From NCBI GenBank assembly GCA_003567005.1, contig PXBF01000031.1, positions 1 through 64,000 of the forward strand: 64,000 nucleotides of DNA, written 5' to 3'. The position numbers and the translations under genes were made by a program. Shown here piece after piece: positions 41,973 to 50,886 of this stretch. Within the stretch, counting starts at the first letter, position 1. Every line of letters starts with the position of its first letter. The notes below the pieces were generated by a model, which saw nothing but the letters and a program-made list of their open reading frames with translations, did no database searches and was not told the origin of the DNA. This DNA is from PVC group bacterium (GTDB lineage: Bacteria > Verrucomicrobiota > Kiritimatiellia > UBA8416).

Positions 41973-42944
41973 ATGTCAGCGAAAAAATCCGTGCGTAATC
42001 GGTCCGTTCAAGTAGCCGATTTCTTTTCCGCCGGAAAAGAACATTTAAAGTTGGAGTTGCTGGGGGGGGAGGCTGGGCTCAACCGCTTGGTTGGCGAGTC
42101 AACCATCAACCGTCCAGGACTTGGGCTTGCAGGATTCTTTAAACATTTTCCTGAGCAACGGATTCAAGTGATCGGATTGGCCGAACACGCTTATCTTGAT
42201 TCCTTGAAAGCGGACGAACGTAAATCCCGTGCCAAAGCCTTATTTGCGGAGGATGTACCATGCATCATTTTCACAAGGGGTAAAAAAGTCTATCCTGAGA
42301 TGATTGCATTGGCTGAGGAAACGAAGACGGCTCTTTTTCGTACGCCGTTAATCACCAAGCATTTCGTGAATGCAGCGACGATCGTCATGGAGAACTTACG
42401 GGCTCCGCGTTTGAAGGTGCAAGGGACTACGATTGAAATCATGGGTATAGGTGTGATGATTGACGGTGCATCGGGTGTTGGGAAGAGCGATGCAGCGCTG
42501 GCACTGATCCGACGCGGTTACAGTCTGGTTGCCGATGACATCACAGCTTTGCGGCGCGATACGTCTGGCAGCATTATTGCCTCGCCGGTGAAAGTCACGC
42601 AGTACCACATGGAAATACGTGGGCTCGGTATCATACACGTACCAAGTTTGTTTGGGGTATCTTCAGTGCGTGAGGAAAAAAAATTAGACTTGGTTGTGAC
42701 GCTCGTACGGGAGGATCGGAAAAGTGAAATGCCGCAAGGTGATCGGGGTTCTTTCACACGCACGCTTCTCGGTGCGAGTGTTCCGCAAGTGTATGTTGTG
42801 ATTGAGCCAGGGCGCGATATAGCGAATGTGATTGAGACGGCGGCCTTGGATATGAAATTGCGCCGGCTTGGGCATGATGCGGAGAAAGAATTAGATGAGC
42901 GTCTTATGGTTTTGCTCACCCAAGGGAAGGATGTTAGCGAGTGA
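41973..42944 (+). CDS. hprK: HPr kinase/phosphorylase
   Basis: Phosphorylates and dephosphorylates HPr on a Ser. The 323-residue protein has an N-terminal domain and a kinase domain with G-A-S-G-V-G-K-S-D-A-A-L (Walker A) at about 167, L-V-A-D-D-I-T-A-L, M-E-I-R-G-L-G-I-I near 213 and the C-terminal P-G-R-D-I-A-N-V-I-E-T-A-A. The ATG at 41973 has GGAGG six bases before it and is preferred to the TTG at 41940. It overlaps ptsH by four bases (GTGA). Confidence 0.93.
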   Translation: MSAKKSVRNRSVQVADFFSAGKEHLKLELLGGEAGLNRLVGESTINRPGLGLAGFFKHFPEQRIQVIGLAEHAYLDSLKADERKSRAKALFAEDVPCIIFTRGKKVYPEMIALAEETKTALFRTPLITKHFVNAATIVMENLRAPRLKVQGTTIEIMGIGVMIDGASGVGKSDAALALIRRGYSLVADDITALRRDTSGSIIASPVKVTQYHMEIRGLGIIHVPSLFGVSSVREEKKLDLVVTLVREDRKSEMPQGDRGSFTRTLLGASVPQVYVVIEPGRDIANVIETAALDMKLRRLGHDAEKELDERLMVLLTQGKDVSE

Positions 42945-43237
42945 GCGAAGATACATCCAGTAATAAGCGAATCGTGCGCGAGTTCAAGGTGGATAATCAT
43001 TACGGTATCCACGCGCGCCCTGCTGCGCTTATTGTGAAGGCCGCTTCCCAGTTTGACGCTGACATAGATGTCGAGAAAGATGGAAGCGTGGTATCGGGAA
43101 AGAGTATCATGGGTTTAATGACATTAGAGGCAGGCCCGGGGGCGATTTTGCGGATTACCGCACAAGGACCGGATAGTGAAGCAGCTCTTGACCACCTCGA
43201 ACAATTGATTGTAAATCGTAAATTTGATGAGGGCTAA
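42941..43237 (+). CDS. ptsH: HPr phosphocarrier protein, GTG start
   Basis: A 98-residue HPr. The phosphorylation site His24 sits in N-H-Y-G-I-H-A-R-P-A-A, and Ser55 in V-S-G-K-S-I-M-G-L-M corresponds to the regulatory Ser-46 of Bacillus HPr, the target of HprK. Both sites are intact. Residues 1-10 extend beyond the usual start. It is followed by ptsI after two bases. Confidence 0.93.
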   Translation: MSEDTSSNKRIVREFKVDNHYGIHARPAALIVKAASQFDADIDVEKDGSVVSGKSIMGLMTLEAGPGAILRITAQGPDSEAALDHLEQLIVNRKFDEG

Positions 43238-43239
43238 CT

Positions 43240-45018
43240 ATGACGCCGAACGCATCTAAACGTTCCGGTACAATCATGCGGGGTATCGGAGTTTCGCCGG
43301 GTGTGGCAATTGGTCCCGTTATGTTGCTACAGCCAGAAACCGTTAGTGTGTTTGATCGACCGATTGAGGACAAAGCCGTTTCGAGTGAGATTGCGCGTTT
43401 TGAGGAGGCTTTGATTGCGACACGCCATCAGATTCGCGAGATACAGCATACCTTACGGGGGCAGACGCATTCGCATGATGCTTCTATTTTTGATGCTCAT
43501 CTGATGGTGCTCGACGATCGTACGTTCATCGATGAAATTATTTCCGGTGTCCGCGAGCGTAAGCGCAACATTGAATTCGTGGTTCAGGAGGGAACCGAGA
43601 AGTATGCCAATGTGCTGGCAGCTGTGGATGATGATTATCTACGAGAACGAGTGGCGGATGTTCGGGATGTCGGAAAGCGTATTATTCACAACTTGCTGGG
43701 GCGCGAGACGGATAAACGTATGGAGCTTGACAAGCCGCATCTGGTTGTGGCTCGGGATCTGGCGCCCTCGGAAACGGCCTGCCTTGCAGGGGAGCAAATC
43801 CTGGGACTTGCCACGGATCTGGGCAGTCCAACTTCGCATACGGCCGTTATGGCGCGTGCTTTATCGATTCCGGCCGTGGTTGGATTACGCAAGATCAGCA
43901 CGACGGTTTCCGTGGGGGATGACATCCTCATCGATGGTAACAAAGGGGTACTCATTCTCAACCCGACAGAAGAGCAACTTCAGACGTATGACGAGTTGGC
44001 AGAAGCACGTCGTTCGATAGAAGTGAGTTTGAAACGTTTACGCGAGGAGCGGGCGGTTACGCAGGACGGCCACGTAATTATGTTGTCGGCCAATATTGAG
44101 AGCGAGGTAGAAATTCCGGCTGTGTTGGAAGGTGGAGCGCAGGGAGTTGGGCTGCTGCGTAGCGAGTTTATGCATTTGGGACAGAATCGTATGCTGGATG
44201 AGGAGGAACAGGCCAGCATGTATCGGCGTATGGCAGAGGCTTTGATGCCGGAGCCTCTTATTATACGTACGTTGGACATCGGGGGTGATAAGTGTTTTTT
44301 TGATGTACAGCCTTTTCAAGAGGAAAATCCGTTTCTGGGGCTTCGGTCCATCCGTCTTTGCTTGCGTTATCCGGACTACTTCCGCCAGCAATTGCGTGCT
44401 ATTCTGCGGGCAAGTGTGGTTGGGAACATCCGCTTGATGTATCCTATGATTTGTGGATTGGCGGAGTTGGAACAAGCTGATACCTATTTAGACGAGGCCA
44501 AGAGGGAGTTGGATGCGGAAGGAAGGGATTATGACCGTTCCTTACAGCGTGGTGTCATGGTGGAAGTGCCGTCAGCGGCATTAATCGCACCTGCGCTGGC
44601 TCCTAAAGTCGATTTCTTCAGCATTGGAACTAATGATCTGATTCAATACACTCTTGCTGTGGATCGAGGGAATGAGAGGGTCGCCTATTTATATGAACCA
44701 ACGCATCCGGCCGTTCTACAGTTGATTCGTATGACTGTAGATGCGGCGCATGCAAATGGTATTTGGGCTGGTGTATGTGGAGAAATGGCGGCAGAGCCAC
44801 TGATGACACCCTTGCTGCTGGGACTGGGGGTTGATGAACTGAGTGTGAATCCTCGCGCGGTTCCTTTGGTGAAGGATGCGGTACGCGCGCTGACGCATGA
44901 TGATACAAAGGTATTAGCAGCTGACGCGCTAGGTGGACTCTCTATCAAAGACATTCGTGCGAGGAGCCGTGGTTTGATTGAATCTGTGGCACCTGAATTA
45001 TCTGATTGGCTTGCCTGA
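43240..45018 (+). CDS. ptsI: Phosphoenolpyruvate-protein phosphotransferase (enzyme I)
   Basis: Enzyme I of the phosphotransferase system, which moves the phosphate of phosphoenolpyruvate to HPr. The 592-residue protein has the phosphorylated His200 in P-T-S-H-T-A-V-M-A, the barrel motifs R-T-L-D-I-G-G-D-K near 342, N-P-F-L-G-L-R and the late F-S-I-G-T-N-D-L-I-Q-Y-T, C-G-E-M-A. No sugar-specific enzyme II gene is seen within the window. Confidence 0.95.
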   Translation: MTPNASKRSGTIMRGIGVSPGVAIGPVMLLQPETVSVFDRPIEDKAVSSEIARFEEALIATRHQIREIQHTLRGQTHSHDASIFDAHLMVLDDRTFIDEIISGVRERKRNIEFVVQEGTEKYANVLAAVDDDYLRERVADVRDVGKRIIHNLLGRETDKRMELDKPHLVVARDLAPSETACLAGEQILGLATDLGSPTSHTAVMARALSIPAVVGLRKISTTVSVGDDILIDGNKGVLILNPTEEQLQTYDELAEARRSIEVSLKRLREERAVTQDGHVIMLSANIESEVEIPAVLEGGAQGVGLLRSEFMHLGQNRMLDEEEQASMYRRMAEALMPEPLIIRTLDIGGDKCFFDVQPFQEENPFLGLRSIRLCLRYPDYFRQQLRAILRASVVGNIRLMYPMICGLAELEQADTYLDEAKRELDAEGRDYDRSLQRGVMVEVPSAALIAPALAPKVDFFSIGTNDLIQYTLAVDRGNERVAYLYEPTHPAVLQLIRMTVDAAHANGIWAGVCGEMAAEPLMTPLLLGLGVDELSVNPRAVPLVKDAVRALTHDDTKVLAADALGGLSIKDIRARSRGLIESVAPELSDWLA

Positions 45019-45182
45019 GACGGTTTTTGGGCGATCTGCATCAGCACCTTTCTCAAGGCTAGCAGGTGAACAAGTGCCAATCGGAAGCTATACAAAGGGT
45101 AAGGTGCACGTTCTCAGCGTGCGTGAAAAAGATGCTTTGTGTTCGTAAAGATTCATGGTATGTATACAAATTCTACGGAGGT

Positions 45183-45271
45183 GTGCCAGTGCCGTCATGT
45201 AAGTTCTGAATGTATGATGACGATACATGCAGCATTGGCACAGAGGGATTGCAGTGATAAATCATAGTGCC
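45183..45271 (+). promoter_or_regulatory. Structured leader of metK, candidate RNA switch
   Basis: A ten-base stem (GTGCCAGTGC at 45183-45192 with GCATTGGCAC at 45232-45241) encloses two mutually exclusive hairpins: CGTCAT (45193-45198)/ATGACG (45217-45222) and TGTAT (45211-45215)/ATACA (45223-45227). The right arm of the large stem could instead pair GGCAC with GTGCC at 45267-45271. No T run follows, and the metK ATG is 32 bases further with AAAGGAT. I cannot match it to known SAM or SAH riboswitch consensus cores. Pairing is seen; regulation is inferred. The rest of the 285-base gap shows no gene. Confidence 0.45.
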
Positions 45272-45303
45272 CATCTTGCCTGGCATTCATTCAAAGGATA
45301 AGC

Positions 45304-46470
45304 ATGAGTAGTCGTCATATCTTTACGTCGGAATCAGTTACCGAGGGACACCCGGACAAGGTTGCAGATGGCATCTCGGATGCAATATTAGATGCCCATT
45401 TGCTTGCTGACTCTGGTTCACGCGTTGCTTGTGAGACCCTTGTATCCACCGGACTTGTGGTAATCGCGGGGGAAATCAGTAGTCAGGGCACGATTCCTTA
45501 TGCCGATATTGCCCGCAAGAAGGTACACAAGATTGGATATACGGATCCGATGGCCGGTTTTGATAGTGATTCATGTGCGGTCATGGTTACGCTGGATCAA
45601 CAATCGCCAGACATATCCCAGGGTGTGACTGCTGGGAAAGGGCGTTTTAAGGATCAGGGGGCCGGTGATCAAGGGATGATGTTCGGGTATGCCTGCGACG
45701 AAACGCCAGAGTTGATGCCCTTGCCCATTATGTCTGCCCATGCCTTGACACGTTCTTTGAGCGAGGCGCGTCGTTCCGGAGTGTTGCCATTTTTACGTCC
45801 TGATGGGAAGTCACAGGTATCTGTCGAGTATTGTGATGGTAAGCCTGTGCGTATTACCACGGTGGTTGTTTCCACGCAGCACACCCCCGATGTCAAGAAC
45901 AAGACACTGCAAGAAGGTATCATCGAAGAGGTGATTCGTAAGTCCTTGCCCAGTTCACTTTTGGACAAGACTAAATATTTAATCAATCCCACGGGGCGCT
46001 TTGTGGTAGGCGGTCCGCAAGGTGATTGTGGGTTGACGGGTAGAAAAATTATTGTTGATACGTATGGCGGGATGGGGCGTCACGGAGGTGGTGCTTTTTC
46101 GGGGAAGGATCCTTCCAAGGTAGATCGTAGTGCTGCTTACATGGCGCGTTATGTTGCCAAGAATATTGTTGCGGCGAAGTTGGCAAAGCGCTGTGAAGTG
46201 CAATTGGCTTATGCTATAGGTTACGCTGAACCGGTATCTGTTCTTGTAGACACATTTGGTACAGGCGTAGTCGAAGAAGCCAAAATGGCAAAAGCCGTTC
46301 GTAAGGTATTTGGGTTGAAACCAGCTGAAATTATTCGAGATCTAGATCTATTGCGTCCGATTTATGAGAGTACATCGGCTTATGGACATTTTGGTCGTTC
46401 GTCTCGATCCAATACATTTACATGGGAAAAGAAGAACAAGGTTGATGCGTTGTTGGAGGCATTAGCATAA
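45304..46470 (+). CDS. metK: S-adenosylmethionine synthetase
   Basis: Makes S-adenosylmethionine from methionine and ATP. The 388-residue protein has [21 protein letters not shown], the G-G-G-A-F-S-G-K-D motif, D-R-S-A-A-Y and the closing family segment. It precedes ahcY by 43 bases, giving a likely methyl-cycle operon. Methionine synthase is not present. Confidence 0.96.
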   Translation: MSSRHIFTSESVTEGHPDKVADGISDAILDAHLLADSGSRVACETLVSTGLVVIAGEISSQGTIPYADIARKKVHKIGYTDPMAGFDSDSCAVMVTLDQQSPDISQGVTAGKGRFKDQGAGDQGMMFGYACDETPELMPLPIMSAHALTRSLSEARRSGVLPFLRPDGKSQVSVEYCDGKPVRITTVVVSTQHTPDVKNKTLQEGIIEEVIRKSLPSSLLDKTKYLINPTGRFVVGGPQGDCGLTGRKIIVDTYGGMGRHGGGAFSGKDPSKVDRSAAYMARYVAKNIVAAKLAKRCEVQLAYAIGYAEPVSVLVDTFGTGVVEEAKMAKAVRKVFGLKPAEIIRDLDLLRPIYESTSAYGHFGRSSRSNTFTWEKKNKVDALLEALA

Positions 46471-46513
46471 ATGAGTCTCCGTTATTGCCGGAGCACGTTT
46501 ACGGGAGAGATCA

Positions 46514-47944
46514 ATGGTGTCGAGAAAAGCAAAGTCGAAACGAACGAAGAAGCATGATTACGTAGTGGCAGACATGCAGCTAGCAGATTTTGGTCGGCGT
46601 GAGATCGCCTTGGCGGAAGAAGAAATGCCAGGTTTGATGGCGATTCGTGAAGAGTATCGAAACGCGCAACCTTTGAAAGGTATTCGTTTGACTGGTTCTT
46701 TGCACATGACGATACAAACGGCAGTTCTCATTGAAACATTGCGGGCACTGGGTGCTGACGTGCGTTGGGCGAGTTGCAACATCTATTCCACACAGGATCA
46801 TGCGGCAGCAGCCATTGCAGCATCAGGCGTACCTGTGTTTGCGGTTAAGGGCGAAACGCTCGAGCAGTATTGGGAATACACCGATCGTATTTTGGATTTT
46901 GGCAATGGGAAAGGTCCGCACACGATTGTAGATGATGGCGGGGATGCTACGCTTTTCATTCATCTGGGGTACAAAGCTGAAGAAGACCCATCTATTCTGG
47001 ATCGCAAAGCGGGGAGCGCGGAAGAGCAAGTATTGCTGAATCAATTGAAGAAATCCCTTAAGCGGGACCCGCAACGCTTTCACCGCATCTTGCCGGATCT
47101 GATAGGAGTTTCCGAGGAGACGACGACCGGGGTTCATCGCTTGTACCAGATGGCCGCGAAAAATGAGTTGTTATTTCCTGCTTACAACGTCAACGACGCA
47201 GTTACAAAGTCCAAATTTGACAATTTATATGGTTGTCGACATTCCTTGATTGATAGTATTTTCCGTGCTACGGACGTGATGATTTCGGGCAAGGTTGCGG
47301 TGGTTGCAGGTTATGGTGATGTTGGTAAGGGGTGCTGCCAGTCGCTGCGTGGGCAGGGGGCACGCGTGATCGTGACCGAGGTGGATCCCATATGTGCATT
47401 GCAAGCTGCCATGGAAGGTTATGAAGTCATGACGATGGACCAGGCCTGTACAGAAGGTGATGTATTTGTGACGACGACGGGATGCTGTGATGTCATTACC
47501 ATCAAACACATGCGTCGTATGAAGAATATGGCTGTTGTTTGTAATATTGGACACTTTGATAGTGAGATACAGATTGAAAAACTAGAGGCCTACAAGTGGA
47601 CCGAGCTCAAACCGCAGGTAGATTTGGTAGAGATGCCGAAAGGAAAGAAGCTGATTATACTAGCACGGGGCAGGTTGGTGAATTTAGGTTGCGCCACAGG
47701 GCATCCGAGTTTTGTGATGTCGAACAGTTTTACTTGCCAGACGATGGCGCAAATCGCGCTGGTGGAGCAAAAAGGTTTACTGGAAAATAGGGTTTATGTC
47801 TTGCCCAAGACGTTAGACGAAAAGGTAGCGCGCTTGCATTTAGGAAAGTTAGGTGTGGGGTTGGATCAATTGACGGTGAAACAGGCCAAATATCTTGGTG
47901 TTCACCGGGGAGGTCCTTTCAAGCCTGAAAATTACCGCTACTGA
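46514..47944 (+). CDS. ahcY: S-adenosylhomocysteine hydrolase
   Basis: Splits S-adenosylhomocysteine to adenosine and homocysteine. The 476-residue protein has [29 protein letters not shown], the NAD motif [14 protein letters not shown] and the C-terminal K-P-x-x-Y-R-Y. It carries the roughly 40-residue insert of the long bacterial form (about residues 170-205). The first ten residues are a basic extension. GGGAGA precedes the ATG. Confidence 0.95.
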   Translation: MVSRKAKSKRTKKHDYVVADMQLADFGRREIALAEEEMPGLMAIREEYRNAQPLKGIRLTGSLHMTIQTAVLIETLRALGADVRWASCNIYSTQDHAAAAIAASGVPVFAVKGETLEQYWEYTDRILDFGNGKGPHTIVDDGGDATLFIHLGYKAEEDPSILDRKAGSAEEQVLLNQLKKSLKRDPQRFHRILPDLIGVSEETTTGVHRLYQMAAKNELLFPAYNVNDAVTKSKFDNLYGCRHSLIDSIFRATDVMISGKVAVVAGYGDVGKGCCQSLRGQGARVIVTEVDPICALQAAMEGYEVMTMDQACTEGDVFVTTTGCCDVITIKHMRRMKNMAVVCNIGHFDSEIQIEKLEAYKWTELKPQVDLVEMPKGKKLIILARGRLVNLGCATGHPSFVMSNSFTCQTMAQIALVEQKGLLENRVYVLPKTLDEKVARLHLGKLGVGLDQLTVKQAKYLGVHRGGPFKPENYRY

Positions 47945-47980
47945 TCTTTTCCTCTTTCCCGGTCATTTAATAATGGAGGC

Positions 47981-48070
47981 GGAAACCAAAAAGTATTGTG
48001 CCTTTGCGCCGGTGGTGATAAGAGCATGTGAATCCGTTTGATTTACACGGGCTGGAAGTGATAGGTTTCC
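47981..48070 (+). promoter_or_regulatory. Possible structured leader upstream of OmpA-like gene
   Basis: GGAAACC (47981-47987) and GGTTTCC (48064-48070) are complementary and enclose a hairpin TGTGAATC (48027-48034) with GATTTACA (48040-48047), eight pairs with one G-U. The 181-base gap holds no gene. The OmpA ATG is 56 bases on. No known motif fits; the role could be mRNA stability or a 5' untranslated switch. Low confidence beyond the pairing. Confidence 0.3.
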
Positions 48071-48125
48071 TTCTTGCTGGGCATTACTGGATATTACCGC
48101 ACTAATGTAGAAACAGGAGATAGAG

Positions 48126-49505
48126 ATGAGAAGTTCGCATCGCACGTTGTTGGGCTTAACGGTACTGGCATGTGGTTTTTTAGCTGTAGCTGGTGCCCAA
48201 GGCATGGAAGATGAAATTCCCATTGAAGATCGTTGGTACTTCAGCCCAAGTCTAGGTATTATGCTTTTTGAAGGTGATGAAGAGCTTAATGACGGATTTC
48301 AGGGCACGTTTCGCGTGGGGTATGAGCATAGTCAATGGTGGTCTTACGAGATTGGATTAACCCTTGCGCCTTATTTGCGTGAAAATTTCAGGAGGGATGC
48401 TGATACTGGAGAGCGCGTTTCTCGATTAGAAGAAGCCACCGGTGCAAGCAGTTCGTATGCAATTGGTTTGTTTGGTGATGCTTTATATCACTTTACACGG
48501 TGGGAACGATTGGATCCCTATCTCGTTTTGGGGCTTGGCACCATGTACTACGAACACAAAACGCGCAGTGGGTATTTTGACCCGATGTTTCGTTCAGGGA
48601 TTGGTTTCATGTATCACTTTAATGATGAGTGGGCCTTTCGTGCTGACGCTCGTCTTTACATGACACTTGAATATACGGAAGCGAACGCGACGGTGGATGC
48701 TGGCTTTGCTTGGCGTTGGGGCGCAGAGGTTCCTCCTCAGGTTATTGTTTCTGATCGCTTTCTCGATAGTGACGGGGATGGTTTGTATGATTGGGAGGAG
48801 ATTGAGGTTTACGGTACCGACCCGTTTGATCCCGATACAGATGGCGATGGTTTGACGGATTATGAAGAAGTAAGGATTTACGGTACGGACCCATTAAATC
48901 CTGATACGGACTTTGATGGGCTATCGGATGGGGATGAAATCCACATATATGGAACAGACCCGCTTAACCCTGATACAGATAGGGGGGGGGTTACCGATGG
49001 GCATGAAGTGTTAGAAGATGGTACCGATCCATTAGATCCATATGATGATTTACTCTTATTCGAGCTCTACATTCAGTTTGATTACGACAAGGACATTCTT
49101 CGTCCTGAATACCATCAGGATTTGGATATTGTGGCTCGCGTCATGAATCGCAGCGAAACATCGACGGCTGTGGTAGAGGGGCATGCAGATCGTCTGGCAA
49201 AATCGGATGCCGCTTACAACATGGACCTTTCGGAGCGTCGTGCCCGGTCGGTTGTGAATTATCTGGTCGAGCAGGGCAATGTTGATGCGTCACGACTTGA
49301 GGCTCGTGGTTTCGGTTTCGAACGGCCACGTGCTCCGAACCATCCGCAAGATGGGAATCCGCTTAACCGCCGGGTAGAGATTTACATTCGAGGCGACGAG
49401 CAGCATGAGCAGGATCGCATTCAGGGTCGCGATCTTTTGGAGCAGATGCGCGAAGAGACGGAAGACGTGGCTGTGGATGAAGACATGATGGACGAAGAGA
49501 AGTAG
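48126..49505 (+). CDS. Outer-membrane OmpA-family protein with thrombospondin type 3-like repeats
   Basis: A 459-residue protein with a signal peptide (about residues 1-24, ending A-G-A-Q-G), a beta-barrel-like N-terminal half (about 30-205, aromatic beta strands), four acidic D-x-D-G-D-G-L repeats (214-305), and a C-terminal OmpA domain (about 317-430) with [16 protein letters not shown] and N-R-R-V-E-I. The OmpA part should bind peptidoglycan, the acidic repeats calcium. The tail is very acidic. It is followed by a strong terminator, so it is monocistronic. It may be a major structural outer-membrane protein. Confidence 0.88.
   Translation: MRSSHRTLLGLTVLACGFLAVAGAQGMEDEIPIEDRWYFSPSLGIMLFEGDEELNDGFQGTFRVGYEHSQWWSYEIGLTLAPYLRENFRRDADTGERVSRLEEATGASSSYAIGLFGDALYHFTRWERLDPYLVLGLGTMYYEHKTRSGYFDPMFRSGIGFMYHFNDEWAFRADARLYMTLEYTEANATVDAGFAWRWGAEVPPQVIVSDRFLDSDGDGLYDWEEIEVYGTDPFDPDTDGDGLTDYEEVRIYGTDPLNPDTDFDGLSDGDEIHIYGTDPLNPDTDRGGVTDGHEVLEDGTDPLDPYDDLLLFELYIQFDYDKDILRPEYHQDLDIVARVMNRSETSTAVVEGHADRLAKSDAAYNMDLSERRARSVVNYLVEQGNVDASRLEARGFGFERPRAPNHPQDGNPLNRRVEIYIRGDEQHEQDRIQGRDLLEQMREETEDVAVDEDMMDEEK
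48765..49040 (+). repeat. Acidic calcium-type repeats inside OmpA-like gene
   Basis: About four units of roughly 69 bases (23 residues) with the pattern D-x-D-x-D-G-L-x-D-x-x-E-x-x-x-Y-G-T-D-P-x-x-P. The second and third units match best at DNA level too; the last has lost the central Asp pair (R-G-G-V). Coding, in frame. Confidence 0.8.
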
Positions 49506-49526
49506 GATTGGTTTTATTACATCAGG

Positions 49527-49562
49527 GGCGGGTGGATCGGCAGATCTGCCCGCCTTTTTTGT
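49527..49562 (+). terminator. Rho-independent terminator after OmpA-like gene
   Basis: GGCGGG (49527-49532) pairs with CCCGCC (49549-49554), with an inner GCAGATCTGC-type palindrome, and is followed by TTTTTTGTTTTG. It lies 22 bases after the stop. Confidence 0.85.
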
Positions 49563-49669
49563 TTTGCAACAACCGCTTTCATTCCCTTTTCTTTTTTGCT
49601 ATAAGAGGTGGCTGACGTTATGTTGCAAGCATACGTGGAATGCGTGCATAGGATATGAGAGGAGTGGGT

Positions 49670-50116
49670 ATGAGTGCCATTGGAATTGAAGAGATCATGA
49701 AACTTTTGCCGCATCGGTATCCGTTTTTATTAGTCGACCGGATCGAATCGTGCGACGATCAGGAAGAAATCGTTGGCATCAAGAATGTTACGATTAATGA
49801 GCCTTTTTTTCAGGGGCACTTTCCGGGGTTGCCTGTAATGCCTGGTGTTTTACAGTTGGAGGCGATGGCGCAGACAGCAGGTATTTTACTCAATCGTATT
49901 GCCGGAGATCCGGATGGGGTACCGTTTTTCATGGGAATAGATGGTGCTCGCTTCCGGCGTGTTGTGAAGCCGGGGGATCAATTACGGATAGCGGTAAAAA
50001 TCACGAAGTTACGTGCCAAGATCGCGCGTTTCCGCGCCGAAATCACTGTGGATGGGGAGTTGGCATCGGAGGCGGAAATGATGTGTATGATTTCACACGA
50101 GGAATCTCGTTCATGA
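49670..50116 (+). CDS. fabZ: 3-hydroxyacyl-ACP dehydratase FabZ
   Basis: Dehydrates 3-hydroxyacyl-ACP in fatty-acid and lipid A precursor synthesis. The 148-residue hot-dog protein has L-P-H-R-Y-P-F-L-L-V-D-R, G-H-F-P-G-x-P-V-M-P-G-V-L with the catalytic His, and E-A-M-A-Q-T-A-G with the Glu. The ATG at 49670 has GAGGAG upstream. It overlaps lpxA by four bases. Here FabZ is not fused to LpxC, as in many PVC bacteria. Confidence 0.93.
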   Translation: MSAIGIEEIMKLLPHRYPFLLVDRIESCDDQEEIVGIKNVTINEPFFQGHFPGLPVMPGVLQLEAMAQTAGILLNRIAGDPDGVPFFMGIDGARFRRVVKPGDQLRIAVKITKLRAKIARFRAEITVDGELASEAEMMCMISHEESRS

Positions 50117-50886
50117 CCGATGTTCATGCCACAGCTATTGTTGCAGACGGGGCGCTTATTGGAAACAATGTTTCTATTGGTCCTTATTGCGTTATTGGTC
50201 CAGAGGTGAAGATAAACGATGGTGCCGATATTCGGTCGCATGTTGTTATAGAAGGTTGCACAACGATTGGTGCGAATTGCAAGATTTTCCCGTTCGCATG
50301 TATTGGTTCGCAAACGCAGGACCTGAAATATCAAGGGGGCCGCTCACGCGTAACGATCGGTTCTGGGACTACGTTGCGTGAATATGTAACTGTGAATGCG
50401 GGGACACATGAGGGGGAACATACCCAAGTGGGAGAAGGGTGCCATATCATGGCATACTGCCATGTGGCACATGCTTGTAGCGTAGGCAACGGGGTAATTA
50501 TGGCAAATGGGGCTACGTTGGCCGGTGATGTTATGGTGGAAGATCAGGCTATCATTGGTGGGCTGAGTGGTGTGCACCAGTTTTGCCGTATTGGTAAATT
50601 ATGTATGGTGGGCGGCTGTACGAAAATTGTTAAGGACTTGCCGCCCTTTATGATTGTTGACGGAAATCCTGCTATGGTGCGCGGTGTAAATGCAATCGGG
50701 TTGGAGCGTCGTGGTGTGGCAGAAGAAGACCGCAAAGTTTTGAAAGAGGCCTATCGGTATCTGTACCGAAAAGATTTATCCACTCGTGAGGCGCTAGCAG
50801 AAATTTCCCGTGCCTTTTCTGGAAGGGATGTGATTTCGCATTTAGTAGCGTTTATTGAATCGTCTGAACGCGGGGTTTTGAAATGA
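50113..50886 (+). CDS. lpxA: UDP-N-acetylglucosamine acyltransferase LpxA
   Basis: First step of lipid A synthesis. A 257-residue left-handed beta-helix with hexapeptide repeats throughout (about residues 5-180), the Q-D-L-K-Y-Q-G-G segment, A-H-A-C-S-V-G-N-G with the catalytic His region, and a C-terminal helical part. The ATG overlaps the fabZ stop and has GAGGA upstream. It overlaps gspD. Confidence 0.94.
   Translation: MTDVHATAIVADGALIGNNVSIGPYCVIGPEVKINDGADIRSHVVIEGCTTIGANCKIFPFACIGSQTQDLKYQGGRSRVTIGSGTTLREYVTVNAGTHEGEHTQVGEGCHIMAYCHVAHACSVGNGVIMANGATLAGDVMVEDQAIIGGLSGVHQFCRIGKLCMVGGCTKIVKDLPPFMIVDGNPAMVRGVNAIGLERRGVAEEDRKVLKEAYRYLYRKDLSTREALAEISRAFSGRDVISHLVAFIESSERGVLK

Noticed and set aside
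45019..45303. Known SAM-I, SAM-II, SAM-III or SAH riboswitch before metK
   Set aside because: None of the conserved cores I know for these classes can be placed in the sequence; only the novel stem set is left.
48765..49040. Minisatellite or CRISPR-like array
   Set aside because: The repeats are in-frame codons of acidic calcium-type protein repeats, with diverged DNA and no spacer pattern.
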